A DNA stretch of 37,302 nt from Tepidanaerobacter acetatoxydans_A. GTDB taxonomy: Bacteria; Bacillota; Thermosediminibacteria; Thermosediminibacterales; Tepidanaerobacteraceae. The position numbers and the translations under genes were made by a program. Shown here piece by piece: positions 8,303-16,127 of the stretch (within the stretch, counting starts at the first letter, position 1; the number at the start of each line of letters is the position of its first letter). Below the pieces are notes generated by a model, which was not told where the DNA came from, made no database searches, and saw only the letters and a program-made list of their open reading frames with translations. The stretch is from contig JALHJR010000021.1 in assembly GCA_022840405.1 (NCBI GenBank), positions 1 to 37,302 of the forward strand, written 5' to 3'.

Positions 8303-9943
8303 TCACTCTTTAAACAGATGTTCTCTGCTCCGTCTTCTCCTATCTAAAAATATATAAAGGAGTCGAAGGCAGATAAGAAACACTAAAATTGTTAAAGACA
8401 GCAATATCTTCCTAAAAAATTGTATTAATTGCGATTTCTGTCTAACTTTTACTTCTTCAATTGCGATATTGCCATCTTGTGAACGAATAATATAATTTTC
8501 ACCCTTTACCCAATTATCATCTTGTTTTAAATCGAGAAATCGTATATCGCGTTTTTTAATTTCTGAGATTACATCTTTTAGCAGAGCTATATCAATATAA
8601 GGGTGAAAGTAAAATCCGGCAGTATAGTCCCTCACTATCGAAAGCTTATCCAGCTCTTCCAGTATATGCTGCCTGTATAATACATCCTCAGGATCCACAT
8701 AGCCAAGGTTTTCAGGAATAAGTCGGTTATAAAGCGGAGAATCATATAGCCTATAAGGAAATGCAGTAGTTGTATAGCCCTTATCCGATGTCTGCAAATG
8801 GCCGACTATTGTAGAAAAATACATTTTTAGATTTTTGTACCCTTCTCTTGAAACAGCATAGTGAGGTGCTTCAAATGCCAAAGGCACTATACCTGTTGCT
8901 GCACACTCATTAATTGCGGCATTTATCCGCTCATCAACCCATTTCCCCATATCAACATCGAGCGGTCGGTCATTTTCTCCATCCCAGAATTCAAAGCCCT
9001 CCCCAGGTATATCTTCATGAATCTGGTGCGTATAGCCGTGCAGTAAAATAGTTCCACCTGAATCCTGCATGTATTTAATAATATAGCTAAATTGCTTATC
9101 ATCTTTCATATTGTAGATATTTTTTGTTTTTACATCATAAAATGCAGGAATTAATGCCACCATATATGGTATACCCTCTTTGTTAAAATAATCTGCTATT
9201 TCGCAGAGGTTATTTATAGATGCTTGAGCATGGACATCTTCTATGCGCACATAAATTTGAGGGTTTTCATCATGATATTCTTCAAAAAAATCGTGTAAGA
9301 CATCAGCCAGTATATAAAATAAAACTCCTTGTGTATCAAGACCGGATACATACCACAAATTTGATATTTTGATTATATATGGATATAAAGCATGTCCGTC
9401 GCTTAAACTGCTTACTACTTTACCGACATCATCTTCCACAGTAACTTTTTGAAATAAATGCTCAGTTTCTAATGTAAATTCTTTATCTTTATATTCAACT
9501 TTCACAGGTTTGATAGCCTTACCAGCAAATACTATACCATTGAGAGGGTTATGCTCAATCAAAGCCTCTATTCCATTACCAATAAAAAGTATTGAATTCT
9601 TATACTCTGCCATATCATCCAGCAGTATTTCATTTAAATTTTCGCTGGAAATTCCTACATAGACTGTCCTGTCATACTCGTGCATCATGCCGCTTTTATA
9701 AGATGAGGCGGGTATTTCATCCACTGCGACATTGAAATGGTAAAAAAGATGGCTTATGGCAGTAACTTCATCGGTTTTAAATCCAAGGTAGTTTCTCCTA
9801 TCATAAATTACAAGAACCTTTTTCACATCGCTTTCGCTTTTTATTAATTCCCAAGCTGTAGCAACGCTATTTGAAAGCATAAGACACATAATCAATATTA
9901 ATATTTTTGCAGTAATGCCGCAAATTTTACTCTTATACATCAT
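8303..9943 (-). CDS. ydaL: DUF2334 polysaccharide-deacetylase-fold membrane protein (YdaL-like)
   Basis: A 546-residue protein with an N-terminal signal or TM segment (about 8-30) and a C-terminal TM helix (about 512-533) ending in a basic RRRRSR tail. The centre (about 240-470) is DUF2334, a divergent NodB-like deacetylase fold. Visible landmarks are RIEDVHAQAS with an acidic metal-site candidate, the HGYTHQ segment equivalent to the HxxxH metal motif, and FEAPHY. The N-terminal 200 residues resemble a flavodoxin-like domain. The gene overlaps the upstream ydaK-like gene by 11 bp and ends 10 bp before the glycosyltransferase gene. The family role is probably deacetylation or trimming of the exopolysaccharide outside the membrane; activity is not proven for DUF2334 in general. 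Confidence 0.85.
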   Translation of the reverse strand: MMYKSKICGITAKILILIMCLMLSNSVATAWELIKSESDVKKVLVIYDRRNYLGFKTDEVTAISHLFYHFNVAVDEIPASSYKSGMMHEYDRTVYVGISSENLNEILLDDMAEYKNSILFIGNGIEALIEHNPLNGIVFAGKAIKPVKVEYKDKEFTLETEHLFQKVTVEDDVGKVVSSLSDGHALYPYIIKISNLWYVSGLDTQGVLFYILADVLHDFFEEYHDENPQIYVRIEDVHAQASINNLCEIADYFNKEGIPYMVALIPAFYDVKTKNIYNMKDDKQFSYIIKYMQDSGGTILLHGYTHQIHEDIPGEGFEFWDGENDRPLDVDMGKWVDERINAAINECAATGIVPLAFEAPHYAVSREGYKNLKMYFSTIVGHLQTSDKGYTTTAFPYRLYDSPLYNRLIPENLGYVDPEDVLYRQHILEELDKLSIVRDYTAGFYFHPYIDIALLKDVISEIKKRDIRFLDLKQDDNWVKGENYIIRSQDGNIAIEEVKVRQKSQLIQFFRKILLSLTILVFLICLRLLYIFLDRRRRSREHLFKE

Positions 9944-10784
9944 ATTCCAGCTCTTTTTCCAATCTGTGTTTTATTTCAAATACATCATCAGTCTTGCCAT
10001 CATAGGGTATAATACCTATTTTAAAATTAAAATTGAGCTTTTCTTCTTTTTTCCCCGAATTTAGAGTTATGCTGCTTAAGTTTGTACGTATTCGGCTTTT
10101 TATCACTTCAACCCCATTTTTATCCGTATTTGGAAGAATGAAAGCAAAAGTATCATCTTCCAATCGATACTTCTTATCCTCTGTTCTTAGTGTATCTTCA
10201 ATGTTTTTAACCATTAGCGACACCACATCATCAGTCTTGCTCGTGCCGTAAATATCCGTGAGTTCTTTAAAAAACATTATCTTTACAATCATAAAAGATA
10301 GAGCAAATCCATGTCTTTTAACACGTCGCATTTCCTCATATAGATCTTCATAAAATTTTTGCTTATTACCTAAGCCTGTAAGATTATCCACTCTTACCAA
10401 TGTCTGCACATTCTTCTTTAATTCTTTTACAACTTTAAAAGATTCATTAACACACTCGCCTAGCCGGCTTGAAGTATAAGCAATAACAGGAAAAGCCAGT
10501 AGCCAAAAATAATCCTTTGAAAAAGTAAAATTAAAGATTCCTCCAAAAATTGCCTCATATAAAATGTAGCTTCCATATGCAAAGACTAAGAAAAGTGCAG
10601 CAAAAAGCCCCATAACCAAGTTTGTAGAAAAGGACCACAGTGCAAGGAAAAAGCCAAAAGACAACAGTATGTAACTCTTAAGGCTTATCATATCAGGATT
10701 TAGAAAAAACATTGATATTAAAACAAAAAACTCCAAGATAAGTAAAACAAAGTAAATTCTAATATTCTTGCTTGTATAGTTCAT
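9933..10784 (-). CDS. ydaK: Degenerate GGDEF membrane protein, probable c-di-GMP receptor (YdaK-like)
   Basis: A 283-residue protein with four TM helices (about 10-28, 34-52, 57-79, 91-105), a short helical linker, and a GGDEF-fold domain (about 130-280). The active-site motif is EDDTF (209-213) in place of GGDEF, and the metal-binding Asp of the usual DxDxFK segment is also missing, so cyclase activity is very unlikely. The inhibitory I-site RxxD is intact as RTED (200-203), exactly five residues before the degenerate motif, which is the canonical spacing. B. subtilis YdaK and Listeria PssE have the same design and act as c-di-GMP receptors for their polysaccharide synthases. The gene shares an ATGA overlap with the upstream ydaJ-like gene. 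Receptor function is a strong inference from the retained I-site and the operon. Confidence 0.88.
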   Translation of the reverse strand: MNYTSKNIRIYFVLLILEFFVLISMFFLNPDMISLKSYILLSFGFFLALWSFSTNLVMGLFAALFLVFAYGSYILYEAIFGGIFNFTFSKDYFWLLAFPVIAYTSSRLGECVNESFKVVKELKKNVQTLVRVDNLTGLGNKQKFYEDLYEEMRRVKRHGFALSFMIVKIMFFKELTDIYGTSKTDDVVSLMVKNIEDTLRTEDKKYRLEDDTFAFILPNTDKNGVEVIKSRIRTNLSSITLNSGKKEEKLNFNFKIGIIPYDGKTDDVFEIKHRLEKELEYDV

Positions 10785-11923
10785 TTCACACCCCCAAATC
10801 CTTGCAGTGCCAGTAGTGCCTGCAAATTATCGAATGAGTAAACTTTTAAAGTTGTTGGATCGCCGAACGCACCGCAAATAGGACTTGTTTTATCTCTGAT
10901 TTGGAACATCAAAAGCCTTGCTTTCATCATTTCATATAACTCTTTGTCTTTAACATTTTTTGCAATTCTACAGGCAATGGCATATGAGGCAGCGCACTGT
11001 AAATCAGAAACCGGCTGTGCCGAGTTTATTCGGTAACTGTTAAACAGCGCATTATTCATTCTTATTTGGCCTTTAAGCCAGTCTATAGCTTCAGGAGGGC
11101 ACATTCCCACTTCGCTAAGATGAAGCAATATGTTTAAATAATCTATAATGTTAATCTCCTGTTCTTTACTATAGCTTTTTGTTTTATAACTATAAGTTTT
11201 TCTAAAAAATGGTTTGTCTTGTGATATAAAAGCATCGTCGATAATTTTTAGACCTTTTTCAAAAGCATTTTCCCAATCACTGTCGATTTGGGATAGAAGT
11301 TTCATTGTATAAAGGTCTATATAAGAAAGAGTTATAGTGTCCGCTTTCATTTTACTCTCAGCATCATAGTAGTCCACAAGGCCTTCTTTTGTAAACTCGT
11401 ATTTTTTTACCTTGCGTGCAAGCTCATTCAAAAATGTTTTATATTGCATATCTTGCCAGCGATCCGATGCATAGATAAGAGAACGAACTATTCTTAGATC
11501 GTCTACCGATGCCGAACTTTTAGTAAGCAGCTCTCCTCCTGATCCTACCCTCCACATTATAACTCCGTTATCTAAAATCATGTTCCTTACTATGTTAAAA
11601 TGTTCATCGAAAAGAGATTTATTACCTCCTTGGACTGCATAAAGCATTATAAGGCCTTCAGATTCTGATAACACTTGATGACCTGTTGCCCATTCATTTA
11701 CTTTATAATCATCTAAAAAATTAGTAAAAATCCCTTGATCGCCAGACATCTCAGTTTGAATAAATTTTAAGCACATGGTTTCTTCAGGCTTGCTGGAAAA
11801 TGTTTTCCATTCTATATTCAGCTTAATGGAAACTTGCTTTAAATACAATAAATAAAACAAGTACAAACATATAATTACAACTATAATAAGCATGATTCTT
11901 TGGATATGTTTTGTATTTGTCAT
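10781..11923 (-). CDS. ydaJ: Membrane-anchored family 8 glycoside hydrolase-like protein (YdaJ/PssZ-like)
   Basis: A 380-residue protein with one N-terminal TM anchor (about 10-28) and an extracytoplasmic alpha-toroid domain of the GH8 type. The catalytic-acid region VLSESEG (84-90) matches the family's V(S/T)EGxGY motif, and SASVDDLRIVRSLIYA matches the (S/A)T(D)ADLDIAxAL motif near the second acidic site. The helices end in a short C-terminal tail. It is the first gene of the exopolysaccharide operon. In Listeria the comparable PssZ hydrolyses the Pss polymer, and BcsZ plays this role for cellulose. Expected role: trimming or releasing the polymer as it is made. GH8 membership is clear by motif, though loss of part of EGxGY makes actual catalysis less certain. 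Confidence 0.82.
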   Translation of the reverse strand: MTNTKHIQRIMLIIVVIICLYLFYLLYLKQVSIKLNIEWKTFSSKPEETMCLKFIQTEMSGDQGIFTNFLDDYKVNEWATGHQVLSESEGLIMLYAVQGGNKSLFDEHFNIVRNMILDNGVIMWRVGSGGELLTKSSASVDDLRIVRSLIYASDRWQDMQYKTFLNELARKVKKYEFTKEGLVDYYDAESKMKADTITLSYIDLYTMKLLSQIDSDWENAFEKGLKIIDDAFISQDKPFFRKTYSYKTKSYSKEQEINIIDYLNILLHLSEVGMCPPEAIDWLKGQIRMNNALFNSYRINSAQPVSDLQCAASYAIACRIAKNVKDKELYEMMKARLLMFQIRDKTSPICGAFGDPTTLKVYSFDNLQALLALQGFGGVK

Positions 11924-12037
11924 CTAAACACAACCTAATTATGATGTTATAATTCCCGTATCCTGAATAATATCTATCTTGAGAATATTTTCTTTCCGCA
12001 GAACTCTTTTAAGTAAGTAAAATATTAGCTGAAAATT

Positions 12038-12066
12038 ATTATATCATATAATTTGCATAATAACAC
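12038..12066 (-). promoter_or_regulatory. Possible promoter of the exopolysaccharide operon
   Basis: A consensus TATAAT lies at 12038-12043 on the minus strand, 17 nt from GTGTTA (12061-12066), which is only a weak -35. The transcript would have a leader of about 110 nt before the ydaJ-like start. I found no recognisable c-di-GMP riboswitch in that leader, so control probably acts at the protein level. Confidence 0.4.
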
Positions 12067-12146
12067 TTCATATCTCCATCTCCCAAAAGACCTGCCCGGA
12101 GGCATTGTTCTTGCTGGTCTAATGTCTGTTCGGTACTCGGTAAGTT

Positions 12147-12185
12147 AATACCCCTTGAGCTTAAATCATAAAGCTAAGGGGTATT
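12147..12185. other. Hairpin between ilvD and the exopolysaccharide operon
   Basis: AATACCCCTT-GAGCTT pairs with AAGCT-AAGGGGTATT around a 7-nt loop, with one bulged base. It lies about 70 nt past the ilvD stop. There is no U-run on either strand, so it is not a textbook terminator; it may protect the ilvD transcript end or be part of the intergenic structure. Confidence 0.5.
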
Positions 12186-12251
12186 CATATTTAATAAGCG
12201 GGCATCAGACTTGACTGACGAGCTATCATAAATTACTGTCTACCGAATGTC

Positions 12252-13910
12252 TTATTTTAGCACCGCGCCGGTATTGGCAGATGTTACAAGGCGTGCATAG
12301 CGGGAAAGGTATCCTGTTTTTACTTTGGGCTCAGGCTGCTGCCATAAGGTCTTGCGGCGTGCCAGTTCTTCATCTGAAAGTAGTACGTCAATTTTTCGAT
12401 TGTTTATATCTATTCGGATTATATCGCCGTTTTGAAGCAGGCCTATGGGGCCGCCTTCCATGGCTTCAGGAGAAATGTGCCCTATGGATGCACCTCGGGT
12501 AGCCCCCGAAAATCTTCCATCAGTGATAAGCGCCACATCCTTATCAAGGCCCATACCCGCTATTGCCGAGGTCGGCGATAGCATCTCCCGCATGCCCGGG
12601 CCTCCTTTTGGCCCTTCATAGCGGATAACCACCACATCGCCCTTTTGAATCTTACCGGAAAAAATTGCCTCAGTAACCTCTTCTTCAGAATTATAAATCC
12701 GTGCTGGGCCTTCATGATAGAGCATCTCCTGTGCTACTGCTGCCTCCTTGACTACTGCACCCTTTGGAGCAAGGTTGCCGCGAAGTATGGCAAGACCTCC
12801 TGTTTCTCTATACGGATTTTCCAGCGGATGAATCACATCGGTATTTTTAATCTCTGCATCGGCAATATTTTCGCCGATCGTCTTACCGGTAACTGTCATT
12901 AAATCCAGATCGAGCAGTCCCTTGCGCGAAAGCTCCTTCATAAGCGCAGGTATTCCTCCGGCTTCATGAAAGTCCTGGACATGATAATGCCCGCTGGGAG
13001 CAAGTTTTGCAAGATAGGGAGTCCTTTGACTTATCTTATCGAAAATATCAAGCTCAAGCTTTATGCCGGCTTCATGGGCAATCGCCGGAAGATGGAGCAC
13101 CGTATTGGTTGAACCGGCCATACCCATATCAACGGTGATTGCATTTTCAAAAGCTTCTCTTGTCATTATATCCCGCGGTTTTATATCCTGTTTTACCATT
13201 TCCATAACCTGCATGCCGGCCTTTTTCGCCAGAGCGATACGCGCTCCCGAACTTGCCGGTATGGTTCCGTTGCCGGGAAGGCCCATGCCTAAAGCCTCAG
13301 TCAGGCAGTTCATGGAATTTGCCGTAAATATACCAGAGCATGAGCCGCACCCGGGACAGGCCTGTTGCTCTACTTCCTCAAGCTCTTTTTCGCTTATCTT
13401 TCCCGAAGTAAATTCAGCCACCTTTTCAAAACAAGTATTAAGGTCTATATCCTTCCCTTTATATCTGCCTGCAAACATAGGTCCGCCGCTTATAACAACA
13501 GCCGGTATGTTAATGCGTGCCGCCGCCATGAGCATTGCCGGCACGATTTTATCACAGTTAGGTATGAGCACCAAGCCGTCAAACCCGTGAGCAATAGCCA
13601 TTGCTTCGATGGAATCTGCTATGAGTTCACGAGAGGCCAAGGAATATTTCATACCTATATGCCCCATTACAATCCCGTCACATACCCCTATAGCAGGAAA
13701 CCCTATGGGCGTGCCGCCGGCCATTGCAACACCCAGTTTTGCTGCCTGTGCTATAGTATCCAAGTGAATATGTCCGGGAATTATATCATTTTGTGCATTT
13801 ACAATGCCTATTAAGGGTCTTGCCAGTTCCTCTTTGGTATATCCCATTGCATAAAATAGCGAGCGGTGCGGTGCTCTCATAACTCCTTTTTTTACTCTAT
13901 CACTTATCAT
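12252..13910 (-). CDS. ilvD: Dihydroxy-acid dehydratase
   Basis: A 552-residue enzyme of normal family length that dehydrates 2,3-dihydroxy-isovalerate and 2,3-dihydroxy-3-methylvalerate to the 2-oxo acids of the valine, leucine and isoleucine pathway. Iron-sulfur ligands are visible in PNCDKI and in the CPGCGSCSG cluster motif. Mg-binding and carbamylated-lysine surroundings (FDGLVLIPNCDK, NTNTVLHLPAI-like STNTVLHLPAI) are conserved, as is the C-terminal DGRFSGATRG signature. The ATG overlaps the ilvN stop (ATGA, 13907-13910), so translation is coupled. The usual partners ilvB (catalytic acetolactate synthase subunit) and ilvC are not in the window. Confidence 0.97.
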   Translation of the reverse strand: MISDRVKKGVMRAPHRSLFYAMGYTKEELARPLIGIVNAQNDIIPGHIHLDTIAQAAKLGVAMAGGTPIGFPAIGVCDGIVMGHIGMKYSLASRELIADSIEAMAIAHGFDGLVLIPNCDKIVPAMLMAAARINIPAVVISGGPMFAGRYKGKDIDLNTCFEKVAEFTSGKISEKELEEVEQQACPGCGSCSGIFTANSMNCLTEALGMGLPGNGTIPASSGARIALAKKAGMQVMEMVKQDIKPRDIMTREAFENAITVDMGMAGSTNTVLHLPAIAHEAGIKLELDIFDKISQRTPYLAKLAPSGHYHVQDFHEAGGIPALMKELSRKGLLDLDLMTVTGKTIGENIADAEIKNTDVIHPLENPYRETGGLAILRGNLAPKGAVVKEAAVAQEMLYHEGPARIYNSEEEVTEAIFSGKIQKGDVVVIRYEGPKGGPGMREMLSPTSAIAGMGLDKDVALITDGRFSGATRGASIGHISPEAMEGGPIGLLQNGDIIRIDINNRKIDVLLSDEELARRKTLWQQPEPKVKTGYLSRYARLVTSANTGAVLK

Positions 13911-14443
13911 TGGATTTCCTCCTTTGCCAGTGTCTTATCCGGGTCCGGTGCATCATATATGCTCTCTTTGCCTCGCTGCAATGCTATGCTGCCGGTCCTT
14001 ACTATTTCAATTATACCATAGCGTTTCATCAAATTTAAAAATGCTTTGACTTTGCTTACATCTCCCGTAAGCTCTACAATTACCGATTCAGGCTCAATAT
14101 CTATAATCTTACCCCTAAATGTTTCAACAATTTGAAATACTTCAGTTCTGTTAACATCATCAGTTCTTACTTTGATAAGGGCGAGTTCCCGCTGAACAGA
14201 GGCTTTTGCATCAAGCTCTACGACCTTTATCACATCCACCAGTTTTTCTACCTGGCTTTTTATCTGCGAAAGTTCCCTCTCGTCACCTTCCGCTACAATA
14301 GTAATACGGGATATCTTTGGGTCATCGGTTTCCTCACCAGTAAAGCTGGTTATATTGAAGCCTCTTCTTGTAAAAAGCCCTGAAATCCTTGTAACAACAC
14401 CATACTCATTGTGAACAAGCACCGAAAAAATTGCTTTACGCAC
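13907..14443 (-). CDS. ilvN: Acetolactate synthase small (regulatory) subunit
   Basis: A 178-residue protein starting at GTG 14441-14443, with AAGGTG upstream. An N-terminal ACT domain (about 3-75; LVHNEYGVVTRISGLFTRRGFNI) senses valine and is followed by the C-terminal ALS small-subunit domain (about 85-160). It should activate and confer feedback inhibition on the catalytic subunit IlvB, which must be encoded elsewhere because it is not adjacent. The upstream 153 bp contain no T-box signature on the minus strand. A decayed copy of part of this gene lies at 19122-19171. The symbol could equally be ilvH. Confidence 0.95.
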   Translation of the reverse strand: MRKAIFSVLVHNEYGVVTRISGLFTRRGFNITSFTGEETDDPKISRITIVAEGDERELSQIKSQVEKLVDVIKVVELDAKASVQRELALIKVRTDDVNRTEVFQIVETFRGKIIDIEPESVIVELTGDVSKVKAFLNLMKRYGIIEIVRTGSIALQRGKESIYDAPDPDKTLAKEEIQ

Positions 14444-14596
14444 TTTAACACCTTCTTTTTAATTTTTCATTAACTTATATTGCGGCAAAGGGATCGCTTC
14501 GTCCGCTTTCAATGTCAGAAGTAGGATTTTTCTATAAGACCTTACAAGTATCATATCAATTACGGTATATCCTTTTTGATACAAAACTCCTCCCTC

Positions 14597-15340
14597 CTAA
14601 AAAAACAAACCCAAATACCAGGAAATAATGCTCTCACCCATAAACAAGCTGACAACGCTGCCTAAAGCTATAAAAGGCCCAAAGGGAATGGCATCTTTCA
14701 TTTTCTTGCAATTTAATACAATAAGGAAAATACCGACGATGCTGCCAAAGATAAATGAAAGCAGCAGGGATAAAACGGTAAGCCTTAAGCCTAGAAACAT
14801 TCCCACTGTTGCAAACAGCTTTATATCGCCCCCGCCCATGCCGCCTCGGGAAAGGACGGCTATCAAGAAAATGATGCTGCCTCCCAGAACAAAACCCAGC
14901 AGATAATTAGGTAGGTCTTTCCAATGAAACACAATATTTATCAATAAACCTGCAGCCATGGTAGGCAATACGACTTTATCAGGTATGATTTGATGCTTTA
15001 AATCTATAAAAGTAGAAATTATAAGGCAAATAATCAATATAATTGCCGCCAAAAAGTCAAAGGTGAACCCAAATTTAATAAAGCTCAAAACAAACATAAT
15101 ACCTGTTAAAAGTTCCACAAATGGATATTGTAGGGAAATCCATTCACCACATCTTCGGCATCTTCCCCGAAGCCAAAAATAGCTTAAAAGTGGAATCAAA
15201 TCTAAAGGCCCAAGATTATAACCGCACCTGGGGCAATGAGTCGGTGGGTATACCACCGACTCGCCCCGAGGGATACGGTATATGCATACATTTATAAAAC
15301 TGCCGATAACAGTGCCTAATATAAAGATGAAAAGGTTCAA
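14597..15340 (-). CDS. pilD: Prepilin peptidase (type IV leader peptidase)
   Basis: A polytopic membrane protease that removes the leader from prepilins at the G|F bond. I place the start at TTG 15338-15340, with GGAAGGGG upstream. That gives 247 residues beginning NLFIFILGTVIGSFINV, the family's usual N-terminus. The frame stays open about 200 bp further upstream, but that part is repeat-derived (see 15401-15429). The cytoplasmic zinc site has two CxxC pairs (CPRCG and CRRCG). The two catalytic aspartates are in DLKHQIIPD and in the GxGD motif GMGGGD. Several TM helices follow. It lies downstream of the pilin gene in the leftward pilus cluster and would process that pilin. Confidence 0.93.
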   Translation of the reverse strand: MNLFIFILGTVIGSFINVCIYRIPRGESVVYPPTHCPRCGYNLGPLDLIPLLSYFWLRGRCRRCGEWISLQYPFVELLTGIMFVLSFIKFGFTFDFLAAIILIICLIISTFIDLKHQIIPDKVVLPTMAAGLLINIVFHWKDLPNYLLGFVLGGSIIFLIAVLSRGGMGGGDIKLFATVGMFLGLRLTVLSLLLSFIFGSIVGIFLIVLNCKKMKDAIPFGPFIALGSVVSLFMGESIISWYLGLFF

Positions 15341-15400
15341 TAGGTCAGCCCCTTCCGTGGGGAAAATCTGATATGGTTCTAATCTCGACGTTTGCCCTTT

Positions 15401-15429
15401 GTAGGTGCGGTTAATGACCGCCCGCATGA
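15401..15429. repeat. GTAGG-palindrome repeat copy
   Basis: GTAGGTGCGGTTAATGACCG followed by CCCGCATGA matches the element at 36832-36856 with few changes, and its core GCGGT...ACCGC is self-complementary. It sits just upstream of pilD and creates a spurious N-terminal extension of that reading frame. Confidence 0.65.
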
Positions 15430-15593
15430 CGACCATACCAACTAAAGGTCTACCGGCCCTTTGCCTTAGAGTAGTTGCTATACAGATACAGAAAGCAAAC
15501 AGAAAGCAATATGTGTTAAACATATAATTGTCAAAAGAAGATCCCACAATAGAATCAATTATGCTTATTCGAGGGGTTATTGAAGAAAGCAGG

Positions 15594-15618
15594 ATCGTAG
15601 TAGGATTTTAACTACGAT
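15594..15618. other. Short hairpin downstream of the pilin gene
   Basis: ATCGTAGT (15594-15601) and ACTACGAT (15611-15618) form an 8-bp perfect stem with a 9-nt loop, about 23 nt past the pilin stop. There is no U-run, so it is more likely an mRNA 3' stabiliser or processing site than an intrinsic terminator. Confidence 0.4.
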
Positions 15619-15640
15619 GGGAATACTATTACTATTACTA

Positions 15641-16021
15641 CTATGAACTAGGTTCTGCGGTAGAGGTTAAATTATAACTATCCTTCCCTGTTCTTTCATA
15701 TTTCCACTTTGCTATTTCATCATCATTTAGATCTAAATAATCTTTTAGTTTGTCTTTTGGTAGTTTATTATCAGTATCGTCAGTCGGATATTCCATATTT
15801 TCAGCATAGTATCTTTCCAATGCATTTATAATAATTTTTTTATTGGCATCGTTTATGGTATCTTCTGCATCATCTTTTATATGGGCAACCTTCGGTACCA
15901 CCAGCGTCGCCAAAACCCCCAGCACTGCGATAACAACAATCAGCTCAATTAGCGTAAAACCTTTTTCTCCCTTTACTCTCTTATGGGAAGCTCTTCCAAT
16001 TTTTATAATCAAATCTTTCAC
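15641..16021 (-). CDS. Type IV pilin-like protein
   Basis: A 126-residue prepilin. The 20-residue basic leader ends in EKG, followed by FTLIELIVVIAVLGVLATL, the N-methylated hydrophobic spine with Glu5 present. A long alpha helix and a small charged C-terminal domain follow, with no Cys pair. It resembles GspG/PilA-type pilins of Firmicutes. The prepilin peptidase gene lies downstream and pilT upstream, so it belongs to the local pilus cluster. The reading frame ends in six consecutive stop codons (15626-15643). A decayed paralogue at 19218-19445 shares its central region. The start ATG was chosen for its position 20 residues before the cleavage site. Confidence 0.92.
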   Translation of the reverse strand: MKDLIIKIGRASHKRVKGEKGFTLIELIVVIAVLGVLATLVVPKVAHIKDDAEDTINDANKKIIINALERYYAENMEYPTDDTDNKLPKDKLKDYLDLNDDEIAKWKYERTGKDSYNLTSTAEPSS

Positions 16022-16127
16022 CCCATTCCTTTATAGCCGCCATTTCTACGAAAATAGGCAAGAAGAAGTCCCTGATGCTTATGCTATTTTAAAGCCAATG
16101 AATAAGCGGCAGATATTGCATAAATCA

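Noticed and set aside
11924..12040. c-di-GMP riboswitch ahead of the exopolysaccharide operon
   Set aside because: No recognisable GEMM core sequence or paired structure could be found by eye.
13063..13814. Rightward open frames across ilvD
   Set aside because: They are antisense shadows of a fully conserved dehydratase gene.
14459..14554. 31-codon minus-strand frame upstream of ilvN with ILV and ILLL, as an attenuation leader peptide
   Set aside because: It has no convincing ribosome site, and no terminator/antiterminator pair follows it.
14444..14596. T-box riboswitch upstream of ilvN
   Set aside because: The conserved T-box bulge sequence and a following terminator were not found on the minus strand.
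15341..15547. N-terminal extension of the prepilin peptidase
   Set aside because: The extension is encoded by repeat-type DNA and precedes the family's normal N-terminus; TTG 15338-15340 has a good ribosome site.
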